Below, piece after piece: positions 6,617-15,400 of a stretch of 37,694 bases of DNA. Each line of letters starts with the position of its first letter. Position 1 is the stretch's first letter. The notes beneath the pieces are model-generated. The model made no database searches. It had not been told where the DNA came from and was given only the letters and a program-made list of their open reading frames with translations. The position numbers and the translations under genes were made by a program. The stretch is from a virus, in IMG/VR virus record IMGVR_UViG_3300009605_000050, positions 1 through 37,694 of that record; one strand, given 5' to 3'.

Positions 6617-6638
6617 CTTGTGGGTCTAGAAACCCTTT

Positions 6639-6646
6639 CATAAATA
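6639..6646 (+). promoter_or_regulatory. Possible late-type box (CATAAATA)
   Basis: One mismatch to TATAAATA, four bases before ATG 6651. This is too close for a normal leader, so it may be chance or another leaderless start. Confidence 0.25.
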
Positions 6647-6650
6647 ACGT

Positions 6651-7553
6651 ATGGATATCACCCCGATCGAACTCCATGACAATGTTCTCTACAAACGTGA
6701 CGATCTGTACGCACCCTTTGGAAGTGAGCACGTCAACGGTGGAAAAGTACGACAAGCAGTGCAACTCTTTGATGAAATTCACGATGACATCTTAGAAAAT
6801 CATAACGGTGGAGTGGTCACGGCCAGCAGCGTCCACAGTCCCCAGTCAGCAATCATAGCAAAAGTCGCTCAATCGCATGGATTCAAGTGCATCATCGCTG
6901 TTGGTGGTACTAAAAAGGAAACACTTTACAAGCATCACATCATGCGATTGAGCGAATTTTACGGTGCGGATATCGAGATTGTTGCAGGTCACGGTATGAC
7001 AACGGCAATCGATGCTGGTGCTAAAAAGAAGATCATCGCAAAAAACGGATACAAGTTGATCAAATTTGCGATCTCTCTTGAGTCTAACCCTAAAGCGATA
7101 TTCGATGGTGTAACCGACCAAGTCGCAAACATACCTGACGAATTGGACAATCTGGTGATTCCAGTAGGAAGCGGGATTCAATTTGCTGGCATCATTCGTG
7201 GATTGAAAAAACATAATAAAAAGGTGAAACGCATCATAGGTGTCGCATTTTGTGATAGGACAAAGGCTATCAACGCTCATTTGGATCGATTCAAATACGA
7301 GAACTTCCCTGCAGAGGTCACCGAATTTGATGACTATGAGATCGTGTTGACCAAGCATGCGTACTCAAAATCTGTATGGGAAAAGATTGGTGACTCTTAC
7401 ATGGATGACATCTACGAGGGTAAAGCACACAAATGGATGAGAGAGAACATTGACACAGATGCAGAGAAGACGTTGTTTTGGATTATTGGGAGAAGATTGA
7501 CAGCACCCGAAGTCGATTCACTAACGCCCCAGTATGAGGACATTCATCTTTGA
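6651..7553 (+). CDS. PLP-dependent enzyme, ACC deaminase/D-cysteine desulfhydrase-like
   Basis: 300 residues. LYKRDDLYAPFG then NGGKVRQAVQL holds the probable PLP lysine (GGKVR corresponds to G-G-N-K-x-R of the family). SSVHSPQSAIIAKVAQSHG matches the substrate/phosphate loop region and VIPVGSGIQFAGIIRGL the glycine-rich PLP-phosphate loop of fold-type II enzymes. The length is typical. Likely reactions are deamination or beta-elimination on a small amino acid; the substrate is not predictable from this. It heads the plus-strand island, divergent from cobS. An upstream in-frame stop fixes the start at 6651, although no ribosome site is visible. Confidence 0.75.
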   Translation: MDITPIELHDNVLYKRDDLYAPFGSEHVNGGKVRQAVQLFDEIHDDILENHNGGVVTASSVHSPQSAIIAKVAQSHGFKCIIAVGGTKKETLYKHHIMRLSEFYGADIEIVAGHGMTTAIDAGAKKKIIAKNGYKLIKFAISLESNPKAIFDGVTDQVANIPDELDNLVIPVGSGIQFAGIIRGLKKHNKKVKRIIGVAFCDRTKAINAHLDRFKYENFPAEVTEFDDYEIVLTKHAYSKSVWEKIGDSYMDDIYEGKAHKWMRENIDTDAEKTLFWIIGRRLTAPEVDSLTPQYEDIHL

Positions 7554-7601
7554 CGAGAGTACTCTCCGCTTTGATCGTCATGGCACCAAGCGGCTCCTTA
7601 T

Positions 7602-7609
7602 TATAAATA
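7602..7609 (+). promoter_or_regulatory. T4-type late promoter box (TATAAATA)
   Basis: Perfect TATAAATA on the plus strand, seven bases before ATG 7617, predicting a leaderless or near-leaderless message for the trypsin-like protease. Confidence 0.55.
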
Positions 7610-7616
7610 AAGTGGT

Positions 7617-8459
7617 ATGGTTAGGACAATTGAATATTTCTTAGCACTTGTAATATGCGCCCAAGGATGCCGCATGGCACCTCAAGCAGATACCGTACCA
7701 CCACCATCGTCAACAAAAGAAGAAGTTGCTGTTGTTGAACCAGAATTTTTTGGTGACTTTACCTCAAAATGGTTTAATGAAACAACACAAGAGGACGATC
7801 CGTATCCATCGGTTTGTAGTCTTTATCTTGAAGATGGTCATATAGTAGGTAGTGGTATACTTATCCGTCCTGATGTCGTTCTAACAGCAGGTCATTGTAT
7901 AAAAGATGACGATATTGTTTCTGTGGGATTTGGGGAAAGTGAAGAAGAGATCGCGGTCATTAAAATAGTGGTACACCCCTATTACAGCGAATCGTCAGGG
8001 CGGGTAAGAAACGACATAGGTCTTATTTTTCTTGAGTGCGAATCACAGTATGAACCCGCTACAATGGGGTGTGTAGAATGGATGGAAAGATACCAAGATA
8101 TAACCACTGTTGGTTATTCATTTGGTTATAAGAAATACAGTAAGTTAGGTGTGTTCAGGTATTTCGGTACAGTGGTAGAAGAACCGAATTACATGAAATT
8201 TATTCCAAGACCGATATCGGTTTGGTTTGGAGATAGTGGTGGTGGGGTTTTTGCTGAATTTGAAGAAGGTGAAAAGTACCTTGTTGGTGTGATTAGTAGT
8301 TTTGTTATTATTAAAGTGTATGGGGATAGAGAAGTGGTAACGGAGTGTTCTGCAGTTATTGTTGCAAAATATATAGACTGGATAAAGATGGAGATTTTAA
8401 TAAAAAATGATGCGATTGAACAGATTGTTGAAATTGATAAAGATGGAAGGAAGTGTTAG
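7617..8459 (+). CDS. Secreted trypsin-like serine protease (S1 family)
   Basis: 280 residues. The N-terminus (MVRTIEYFLALVICAQGC) is a signal sequence, possibly lipoprotein type with Cys18, though A-Q-G-C is a poor lipobox. The catalytic triad is complete: His93 in LTAGHC, Asp133 in RNDIGL, Ser207 in GDSGGG. This is a chymotrypsin-fold protease that should act outside the cytoplasm, probably in the periplasm. Such proteases are unusual among T4-like phage genes. A role in lysis, envelope remodelling or superinfection control are possible inferences. It is followed by overlapping micro-ORFs with membrane features. Confidence 0.85.
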   Translation: MVRTIEYFLALVICAQGCRMAPQADTVPPPSSTKEEVAVVEPEFFGDFTSKWFNETTQEDDPYPSVCSLYLEDGHIVGSGILIRPDVVLTAGHCIKDDDIVSVGFGESEEEIAVIKIVVHPYYSESSGRVRNDIGLIFLECESQYEPATMGCVEWMERYQDITTVGYSFGYKKYSKLGVFRYFGTVVEEPNYMKFIPRPISVWFGDSGGGVFAEFEEGEKYLVGVISSFVIIKVYGDREVVTECSAVIVAKYIDWIKMEILIKNDAIEQIVEIDKDGRKC

Positions 8460-8544
8460 AGAACGCATTGGAACTGGCGCTGTTGTTGTCACTGGTTTTT
8501 TTGTCGGGTTGTGGCTTGGACGACTCCTCTTGACAATAGTTTAA
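8443..8544 (+). CDS. Membrane micro-ORF overlapping the protease end
   Basis: 33 residues from ATG 8443. A basic start (MEGSVRERIGTG) is followed by one hydrophobic segment (AVVVTGFFVGLWLG) and RLLLTIV. It overlaps the protease stop and the lipoprotein micro-ORF in another frame. Only one of the two may be real; the ribosome site here is weak. Confidence 0.3.
   Translation: MEGSVRERIGTGAVVVTGFFVGLWLGRLLLTIV
8453..8533 (+). CDS. 26-residue lipoprotein micro-ORF
   Basis: GTG 8453 to TGA 8531-8533, with AAGGA just upstream. The peptide MLENALELALLLSLVFLSGC then GLDDSS is a lipoprotein signal with a good lipobox (L-S-G-C) and leaves a mature peptide of only seven residues. It overlaps the protease stop. 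The size and overlap recall small outer-membrane spanin lipoproteins, but the mature part is shorter than known ones. Confidence 0.35.
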   Translation: MLENALELALLLSLVFLSGCGLDDSS

Positions 8545-8564
8545 ACAAACAATAGATAAAGTAT

Positions 8565-9137
8565 ATGAGAATTGCTGGTATTGATTATAGTATGAGTTCT
8601 CCCGCTATTTGTACCCACATTGGAAACAAATGGCATTATAATAACTGTAACTTTTATTATCTAACCTCTGTTAAAAAACTTGCTACCAATTTTTGTGAAG
8701 GTAAGAGGTGGTATCAGTCACAGAATAGGTTTCACGGAACTTTACAACCCAAAAAACATAAAAACGACGAAGAGCGATTTGACAACATCTCCCATTGGGC
8801 GATGAAACACTGTCTTAAATTTGATTTTGTTGCTATTGAGGGATACGCGTTTGGTGCAACAGGAAGGGTATTCCAAGTTGCAGAAAATACCTCTATTTTA
8901 AAACATAAACTTTGGGAAACGGATACACCGTTTGGTGTTTATTCACCATCTACGATTAAAAAATTCGCTACTGGTAAAGGGAACGCAACCAAAGAAGACA
9001 TGTATGATGCTTGGTTGAAAGAAACTGGTGTCGACCTAAAAGAAATTATGATCCCAAATAGAGAAAAAGTAGGTAATCCAGTGACTGATATCGTGGATTC
9101 CTACTTTATCTGTAAGTATTATTATTTTTTACCTTAA
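8565..9137 (+). CDS. RuvC-like Holliday junction resolvase
   Basis: 190 residues. Opening MRIAGIDYSMSSPA gives the first catalytic Asp of the RNase H-like fold, VAIEGYAFGATG the catalytic Glu, YSPSTIKKFATGKGNATKED the RuvC helix region, and DIVDSYFICKYY the closing Asp pair. This layout is that of RuvC-type resolvases found in marine T4-like phages, which cut branched DNA before packaging. The stop overlaps the end of the convergent minus-strand gene by four bases. Confidence 0.78.
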   Translation: MRIAGIDYSMSSPAICTHIGNKWHYNNCNFYYLTSVKKLATNFCEGKRWYQSQNRFHGTLQPKKHKNDEERFDNISHWAMKHCLKFDFVAIEGYAFGATGRVFQVAENTSILKHKLWETDTPFGVYSPSTIKKFATGKGNATKEDMYDAWLKETGVDLKEIMIPNREKVGNPVTDIVDSYFICKYYYFLP

Positions 9138-10129
9138 GGAGGTCCCGGACCACCGGCCACAGGGTCATACGGATCCGTCTTCCATGGAAGAGGTTCAGGG
9201 AGAGATGCCACCCAAGCGGAACCATCCCAAATCATTATCAGTCCCATATCATCAGCCCAATATGACCATGATGTTTCGTTTCCATTTTCATCTAATTCAC
9301 CATTACCATACATACCCATTGATGCCCAAAGTTGGTCAGTCATGTCTGACGGTGGAAGATTCCAGACATCTGCCCAGTCTATACCATATTCGTCAAGAAT
9401 ATCTTGAAGGTACGGAGGAATATCTCCTACAACGACTGGGTCTGGAAGACCAAGAAGTGATCTGAATAACGCTCCCATTGCTAGCCATTGTGGATTATCA
9501 ACGGGATGGCATTGACCAGCAAAGTTGCAGTACTGACCCTCAAACATAAGGTTTGTCAAAAGGGCAAGATAGTTCCCAGCCACTATAGTACCATTATTCC
9601 AATTGTCCACAATTGCTTGGAACAAGTTCCATTGCATATCTGACATTCCATGATGTTCCACTTGTCCAAGCCCACCGATGTTGTTTAAGAGGGTCATTAA
9701 TGTGCTACCGCCACTCATGTCTCCTAAGAACCAATACCAGAAAGATGCCCAATAGGAGTTTCCTCCATTGGGCGACATGTCCCATGGGTTCATGTTATCA
9801 TATTCATTTCCAAATTCTGGTGGAAATGGTGCTTCACCTTGCATTCCACCTGCTACCCACGCATCGAATGATTTCTGCCATCCTGCAGTTACTCTAGATA
9901 TATTAAATTCATATGGTTCATTACTACCACCACTCCTATAGAGTCCTGAAATGGTGTTAGCAATACTGGGCTGTCGTGGATCTCGTCCACCAAAATCACC
10001 TGAGATTCGAGGTAGTTGTGGTAGTGCATTGGAAGCACCAAAATTACCACCACCACCTACAGGTATCTGTTCGTTCAATTTTTTTAGACCGTTAATTCTG
10101 CTTTGAAATATTTTATGTTGTAAGGTCAT
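9134..10129 (-). CDS. Trp-rich virion-type protein with prohead-cleavage leader (paralogue 1)
   Basis: 331 residues. The leader MTLQHKIFQSRINGLKKLNE ends in L-N-E at residue 20, a gp21-type site, followed by a Gly-rich linker (QIPVGGGGNFGASN) shared with the sister genes at 21833 and 36735. The body is rich in Trp, Asn, Gly and Pro (SYWASFWYWFLGDMSGG, QWNLFQAIVDNWNNGT). The family signature is W-x-x-x-F-W followed later by a short W-x-x-G/A-L-F segment. No enzyme motif is seen. DNA coding the linker (9985-10043) is identical at 58 of 59 positions to 22441-22499. Confidence 0.6.
   Translation of the reverse strand: MTLQHKIFQSRINGLKKLNEQIPVGGGGNFGASNALPQLPRISGDFGGRDPRQPSIANTISGLYRSGGSNEPYEFNISRVTAGWQKSFDAWVAGGMQGEAPFPPEFGNEYDNMNPWDMSPNGGNSYWASFWYWFLGDMSGGSTLMTLLNNIGGLGQVEHHGMSDMQWNLFQAIVDNWNNGTIVAGNYLALLTNLMFEGQYCNFAGQCHPVDNPQWLAMGALFRSLLGLPDPVVVGDIPPYLQDILDEYGIDWADVWNLPPSDMTDQLWASMGMYGNGELDENGNETSWSYWADDMGLIMIWDGSAWVASLPEPLPWKTDPYDPVAGGPGPP
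9985..10043. repeat. 59-bp repeat shared with 22441-22499
   Basis: Direct repeat, 58 of 59 bases identical to 22441-22499, both coding the segment just after the predicted cleavage site of two Trp-rich paralogues. The rest of the two genes differs strongly, so this is a recently exchanged cassette. Confidence 0.85.
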
Positions 10130-10575
10130 TATGCCCCTGATTGATTTCCACCACCGTAGGTTGCTTCGGGTTCTTCAATTGGGATATCTGATGGGATTTC
10201 TTCTGGTGGAAACCATCTTGGAGGCCAATGTTGTCCATCACCGCATGGAGGAAATGGACATGAATATCGACATTCTGGTGATTTGCATCCAGCACCGGTT
10301 GGCCAATTCCAATATGGGTTTCCATCTTCGTCAAAACCATCCGGTTTTGGCCACGGTGTACCATCATCGTTTCTAGGATTTCTTGGTTCATTAAAAGGGA
10401 AATACTCTCTTGCTGGATTGGGCTTTCCGCTTGGTCGCGTTGGTGTGTGTCCAGGCACCGGCCCATATGGATATCCTCCGCCAGGCGGAGGATCTCCAAG
10501 ACCTTCATTTAATAATTCACCAGACATTATCTGTCTTGCTGTATCTGTTATACTTTTATGTTTTTTGGGTTTCAT
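10129..10575 (-). CDS. Pro/Gly-rich protein with prohead-cleavage leader
   Basis: 148 residues. Basic leader (MKPKKHKSITDTARQIMSGE) continuing to L-L-N-E at residue 24, then a disordered Pro/Gly region (GLGDPPPGGGYPYGPVPG). Four Cys sit in CKSPECRYSCPFPPC, a possible small metal knot or disulphide cluster. It is coupled to the next gene by TAATG. Probably a head-packaged or virion protein by leader type; function unknown. Confidence 0.55.
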   Translation of the reverse strand: MKPKKHKSITDTARQIMSGELLNEGLGDPPPGGGYPYGPVPGHTPTRPSGKPNPAREYFPFNEPRNPRNDDGTPWPKPDGFDEDGNPYWNWPTGAGCKSPECRYSCPFPPCGDGQHWPPRWFPPEEIPSDIPIEEPEATYGGGNQSGA

Positions 10576-10581
10576 ATAAAG

Positions 10582-11544
10582 TTATTTATTCTTCTTTAGG
10601 TTTTTAAATCCGTTCTTGATCTTGATTTGTGATACAATCTTCTTAGTCATCGGACTGGTAAGCCTGCTAGCAAATCCATCTTGTCCAAAGATCTCTTTTC
10701 GTTCTTCATCGTCCAAATGTTCTTTCATTTCTTCAATAAGTTCAACTATTTCAAACAACGCTTTTTCATTATGTTTACCGTTAAGTAGCATAAACCCTAC
10801 AATAACCGCAGTAAGCAAAAATCCACCAATAAAAATGTATAACCCAATCTGGGCCATTTCCTCAAGATAATACTGTGATGCGGTTGCAAAACCTACGGTA
10901 AGGAATCCAATCGCCAATATCGTTCCACCTAGTTTCCTGTTTACCCAGAAGGTAACAAATACACCACCTATGATTAATGCAAACCCAATCGTAAAGAACA
11001 ATGCGATGTTCTCATATAGGTTTTCTAATGCTTGCTTTCTAACCTCCCTATCTGATTGTTCGTACTCTGTGACTAGATCCTCTAGTTCTTCTATCTGACC
11101 TATCGCGGCTGAAACTCTGGTGTTTGCTTGCTCCAGATCTTCTAGAGATTCGTCTATGCGAATTTGCTCTTTCTGTGCATCGTCCACAGTTTCTTTGATC
11201 GCTTCTGCGGAATTCTCTATGCTGTTTAGAGTCGGATCGACGTTGTAATTTCTGTCCTCTGGAACCAGTGCGATCTCGTTTAGAATCGAATTTGCTTGAT
11301 CGTCTATCTTCTCCAGATCGTTTCCAATCACCTCTGATGCGTTCGTTATCTCGTCGGTCTGTTCCTTCTGCTCTCGTACACTGTCCACGACTGTGCTCGA
11401 TGTGTGCATTGGCGCTTCTTTGTTCACCTCTTGGAACATCTCGCAACCGCTTATCACCATCAGAAGTCCTAGAATTAGAGGTAGATGACCACCTTGCTTT
11501 TGCTTCACTCTTAGTTTTCTCGATTTTCTTAATTTTTTCATCAT
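10582..11544 (-). CDS. Lipobox coiled-coil membrane protein (spanin-like layout)
   Basis: 320 residues from ATG 11544, which has AGAGGG at good spacing; GTG 11553 is less likely. A basic N-terminus is followed by HLPLILGLLMVISGC, a lipoprotein signal with lipobox I-S-G-C. Then comes about 130 residues of charged coiled coil (EIVGND to EYEQSD), three hydrophobic segments (IALFFTIGFALIIGGVFVTF, GTILAIGFLTVGFATA, IGLYIFIGGFLLTAVIVGF) and a basic tail. An outer-membrane lipid anchor joined by coiled coil to inner-membrane spans is the layout of unimolecular spanins, though those have one span. It overlaps another signal-peptide ORF for nearly 500 bases. Confidence 0.6.
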   Translation of the reverse strand: MMKKLRKSRKLRVKQKQGGHLPLILGLLMVISGCEMFQEVNKEAPMHTSSTVVDSVREQKEQTDEITNASEVIGNDLEKIDDQANSILNEIALVPEDRNYNVDPTLNSIENSAEAIKETVDDAQKEQIRIDESLEDLEQANTRVSAAIGQIEELEDLVTEYEQSDREVRKQALENLYENIALFFTIGFALIIGGVFVTFWVNRKLGGTILAIGFLTVGFATASQYYLEEMAQIGLYIFIGGFLLTAVIVGFMLLNGKHNEKALFEIVELIEEMKEHLDDEERKEIFGQDGFASRLTSPMTKKIVSQIKIKNGFKNLKKNK

Positions 11545-11629
11545 TTTGTACACCCTCTAAAGTTTTGTCAGCCACAGATGTCATTCCAAGTGTGGTCATT
11601 ACTATTAATACTATTGCTAATTTTTTCAT
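11048..11629 (-). CDS. Signal-peptide ORF overlapping the lipobox gene out of frame
   Basis: 193 codons. ATG 11629 has a proper AAAGGAAAAC ribosome site and begins MKKLAIVLIVMTTLGMTSVA, a clear signal peptide with an A-D cleavage site. After residue 28 it enters the sequence of the next gene in another frame for about 165 codons and becomes Arg/Ser-rich (SRRSGASKHQSFSRDRSDR). The start is convincing; the tail could be a frame shadow. Nested or overlapping secretion genes resemble Rz/Rz1 spanin pairs. A programmed frameshift into the lipobox frame is another possibility. Confidence 0.45.
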   Translation of the reverse strand: MKKLAIVLIVMTTLGMTSVADKTLEGVQNDEKIKKIEKTKSEAKARWSSTSNSRTSDGDKRLRDVPRGEQRSANAHIEHSRGQCTRAEGTDRRDNERIRGDWKRSGEDRRSSKFDSKRDRTGSRGQKLQRRSDSKQHREFRRSDQRNCGRCTERANSHRRISRRSGASKHQSFSRDRSDRRTRGSSHRVRTIR

Positions 11630-11662
11630 TTTTGTTTTCCTTTATTATGCTACTGATTGATT

Positions 11663-12007
11663 TCAACAACCTGCTTGCTGTCCACCACTTGCTTGCTGTC
11701 CACCACCTACATTCGCCCACTTTGTTCCGTCTGGGCTGCCGGGTATGTCTTTTTCTGGCCAAACTGGACCATCGTCTGGAAAATCTGGAAGGTTTTCTGG
11801 ATTTCCACCTACCTCATCATAGAGTTCCCTGATTTTCTTCATTGTCCATAGCCATTCATCTCGACAAACTTGGGTTTTACATGCATTATATGCATCTATT
11901 GCGTCTTCATATGCATGTAATAACTCATGCGCCCGCCAATAGCGACCCGAAAGAGCCCAATGTGGAGCCCACCAATGCTCTTTTAGATATTCTTTAAATG
12001 ATTTCAT
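11663..12007 (-). CDS. Small capsid-targeted protein
   Basis: 114 residues. MKSFKEYLKE is a T4-type capsid-targeting leader with a cleavage site after L-K-E (residue 10). The body begins HWWAPHWALSGRYWRAHELL, has a helical part with Cys (YNACKTQVCRDEWLW), and ends in GGGQQASGGQQAGC. No domain recognised. Likely enters the prohead; the Trp/His-rich N-terminus after cleavage is notable. Confidence 0.6.
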   Translation of the reverse strand: MKSFKEYLKEHWWAPHWALSGRYWRAHELLHAYEDAIDAYNACKTQVCRDEWLWTMKKIRELYDEVGGNPENLPDFPDDGPVWPEKDIPGSPDGTKWANVGGGQQASGGQQAGC

Positions 12008-12009
12008 GG

Positions 12010-12438
12010 TTATTTAAATACCTTGCTATCGTATATTTTATTTTTTCTATCTAATTGTTCAATGTATTTCGCTACTTCTACTAGGTCTTTTACTTCACCT
12101 TTGAAGTGAATCTCGAAGGCCGCTCTAACACCAGAAACGCTTGGTTTTACCTTTTTAGTATGTGAAAAGCGGTCTTTGAATTTCAACTTTAAATCTCTTT
12201 CGTATATCCTCTCATACATCATTTCATCAGTCTTGAAAGTTACTACGAGTGTTTTCTCTCTTGCTTCTTGAAGACCTTGGGTTTTATTATATGGAAACAT
12301 CCTGTTTAATTTTTTTCTACGCTCTTCACATTGGTTGCAAGCGGGAATACCGACAGCATTGGTTACTTTCTTAACTGTATCTCCAAGACCTCTCGATTTC
12401 AATAGGTTTTGTGTCCATTGATCTTTAAATATGCCCAT
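12010..12438 (-). CDS. Conserved phage protein with C-x2-C and FPY motif
   Basis: 142 residues. It opens MGIFKDQWTQNLLKSRGLGD, with TVKKVTNAVGIPACNQCEER and KKLNRMFPYN. The GLGDT... C-x2-C-x-x-R-...LN-x-x-FPY string recurs in many marine phage proteins of unknown role. The second half (KTLVVTFKTDEMMYERIYE, VRAAFEIHFKGEVKDLVEVA) looks like an alpha/beta domain. It has no capsid-targeting leader, unlike its neighbours. Confidence 0.55.
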   Translation of the reverse strand: MGIFKDQWTQNLLKSRGLGDTVKKVTNAVGIPACNQCEERRKKLNRMFPYNKTQGLQEAREKTLVVTFKTDEMMYERIYERDLKLKFKDRFSHTKKVKPSVSGVRAAFEIHFKGEVKDLVEVAKYIEQLDRKNKIYDSKVFK

Positions 12439-12439
12439 T

Positions 12440-15400
12440 TTATTTGGCTGCCCTTTTGTTATGTTTAAGTCTTTGGTCGTTCATCCTGCGACGATAAATT
12501 GACATTTCACCAGACAATTCATTCTGAATAACAATAGGTTTGTTGGGGTTATTATGTGAGTATTTTCTAATTGGTGAATAATTTGGTGAGTCATCTTCGA
12601 AGAAGTTATTCCATCGTTCACCTTTATTGCGTCTAGTTTTACATTTTGAAAATTCATCTTCACTCACCTTAAAAACAGGATGACCGCAATAGTCATCTTT
12701 AAACTGTGGTGTTTCATCACCAGTACTAAGTGATCGCAGTGATTTCTCAAGGGATTCACCAATTTTTTGAGCATCCATCATCATGAGCATTTTTCTAGGA
12801 GAAAGTTTATCTTTCTTTTTTCTTCGCTTTCTCTTTTTAATACCAACTCTTGAATCATCACCAGTATGAGCAACACCTGCTGTACTAGTAGCAGGAGTTT
12901 CTTCTTCTATTGATTCAAAGAAATCGCTAAGATTATAGTTGGTAGATTCAGGCATATAATGGGTTTTTTTACCAGAACCCATTTTTTTAATTTTCTTATC
13001 ATCTAACCAAAAATCGATAGCACCTTGAACAAAACTTTTTTCAAGTTTAGTATCTTTTGCTATATTATCTATAGTCGAGTTATGTTTCTTAGATAGTTTT
13101 TCTATTGAATCAAAAACAACCAAGATGTCATCTTTCATTCGTGCTTCATCCAGCGAATGTTCAACGGACTCACCGAACGGATCTGGCCACCAATCTGGTA
13201 AATCGCCCCCTTCTTCTATTCCCAACAATTGCATAATCCAAGCAATGATCCACCATGGCGTACTTGGGTCGTTAATTAAGGTCATTATTTGGTCTGGGCT
13301 GTCAAACCCCGCATCTTGAAGTGCTTCCCAGCCGCCTCTTGCAATTCTGCTCATGTGGTCGCTTACAACCCTTATGGGTTTGGTGAGGGCTATGGTTATG
13401 TCGCTGGGTTCTTTGCGTGTTTCCGGTGGTCCTGGGTCCAACAAAGGTATACCTGTGGGGTTGTTGGGTGTGATTGGTATTACGTATGGTGGTGGAACTG
13501 CTTCATCCAGCGAATGTTCAACGGATTCAAGACCCAATATATTTTTACTATAGTTGCGTTCTATTTTTTTGATTTCTTTTTTTCTTTTTCTTTCACTTTT
13601 ATCAAAATCTCTCATTTTAAGAATCTTTTTGATCTTGTTAATAAAATTTTTTACACTCTCATCAAGTTCAGCAGATTCCATTTCTGTGGAAGGAGAGGTG
13701 ATTACTGAACCATCCTCAAGTTCAACTTCGTACATTTCTATTCCGTGTTCGTTACCCAAGTATTTTGTAGCAACTCCACTTTTACCTTGAACGATAACAT
13801 TTTTACCTAGTAGACGTGTTTCATCTATTTGAACAGACTCTTTAACGTCAATCATATGATATTTTGAAGCGGCCTTAGTAATGAATTCAACATCTTTTTG
13901 GTCTTTTGGAAATACCTCATAGACTCCCCTACCTTTTTGGGCTGTTGTGATTTTATGTTTATCCATAACTTTTAAAAAACTCTTAAGATTCGAATAGTTA
14001 CCCATACCTGAATCAAAAATTATTGGTGCAATTATTTTTTCATTAATGGATTCAAGTACGTCACTCCACTTACCCACAACTTCTTTATCGGCTTTGGTGA
14101 TGAAGGCTCTCCAACCTTTCTTTTTAATTTCATCAACTCGTTTCTTTGCTTGAGCAAGAGTCTTAAACGGTTCATTGGTGATATGTCCTTTTTTCTTTTT
14201 GTTCCATCTTACAAAAAATAACTTGGCATCTTCTTTATTTTTTGCTTTCAATTTTGCCATTGAAGCGTGGGCGCCCGGCTTTGACGGTTGCGGTCCACCC
14301 CAAAATTCACCCAAATGTTCAACGGATTCTTTCCTGCTAGCAAGGACTTTTGCAGTTTGTTTTGGGTTACGTCCTTTTTGGTATAACCAAATTGCAACAT
14401 CTGCATCTACATCGTCATAAGAAGAACGAATTTTCTTTAGTTCTCTCTCTAGTTCAGTCAACCACTTCATTAGTGGTTTTTCATCACTACCACGGTCTGC
14501 ACCTGTTGGCATTCCTGCAATGCGGTCACCACGAACGATTGCTTCATCAACGGATTCCACTACAATACCATGTGAGGTTCTTGTTGCTTTCCCAACATTA
14601 CCTTGCATTAATTTCCACAGTTTTTTAATGTAATTGGGCTTACCAACATTTAATAAACCACCACTAGAGAGTTTTTTACCGTTTTGGTGCGTTTTAACAA
14701 TTTGCATATAGCCGTCCGACGACACTTCCAGTTTATATTTGTCACCAAGATTACTACCCATATCTAAGGTATCAACAACTTTTAATCCTTCATGTAGTGT
14801 TTCTTCTTTTGCCATCTTAGTAGCAGTTGCATGCATCACACTTTCCCAATCATCACCATATCGGTCTTGGAATTCTTTCTTCTTTTTCTTCATTGAAAGA
14901 ACGATCTCTTCCTTTTTTTTTTCTTGGGAAGATGTGAGACTGTCTTCTTTAAGTGCAAATTCACCACCAGTTGTTTTACTAATAGTTGTTGCAAGTTTCT
15001 TTTTCTGAACAGCACTAAGTTGCTTCCAAGATTTTTTAAGAATCTTTTTAGCATCTATCTTAGCATACTTAGCAAAATCTTTTCTTTCAGTAGAACTTAA
15101 TTCGTTCCAATGAAGAGTTTCTGCTTCATCTAAACTGCAAAAATCGTCTAGGACAAAATTTTCTTGTACTGCGTATTCTTCATCCCATCCCATGTCTTTT
15201 AGAAATGATGCATAACTTGACCATGGTTTTTTCCTTTTACCTCTGGCAATTTCATGTTTTAGTGGATCTTCTGGTTCCTTTTGGCCGTGTTCACCGCTAG
15301 TATCGTCCGCACCATAACTATAAGTGTCTAATTCATCGTCGCTAACAAGTAGTCTTTCAATATCATCATTTGTGTATTCATGCTCTGTATATGGTCTGTT

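Noticed and set aside
7555-7566. Palindrome GAGAGTACTCTC as an operator or att site
   Set aside because: A single 12-bp palindrome with no second copy in the window and no integrase; too weak to call.
11568-11762. 64-codon frame spanning the gap before the signal-peptide ORF
   Set aside because: Repetitive Trp/Lys/Arg composition, no ribosome site, and it overlaps the well-supported genes on both sides.
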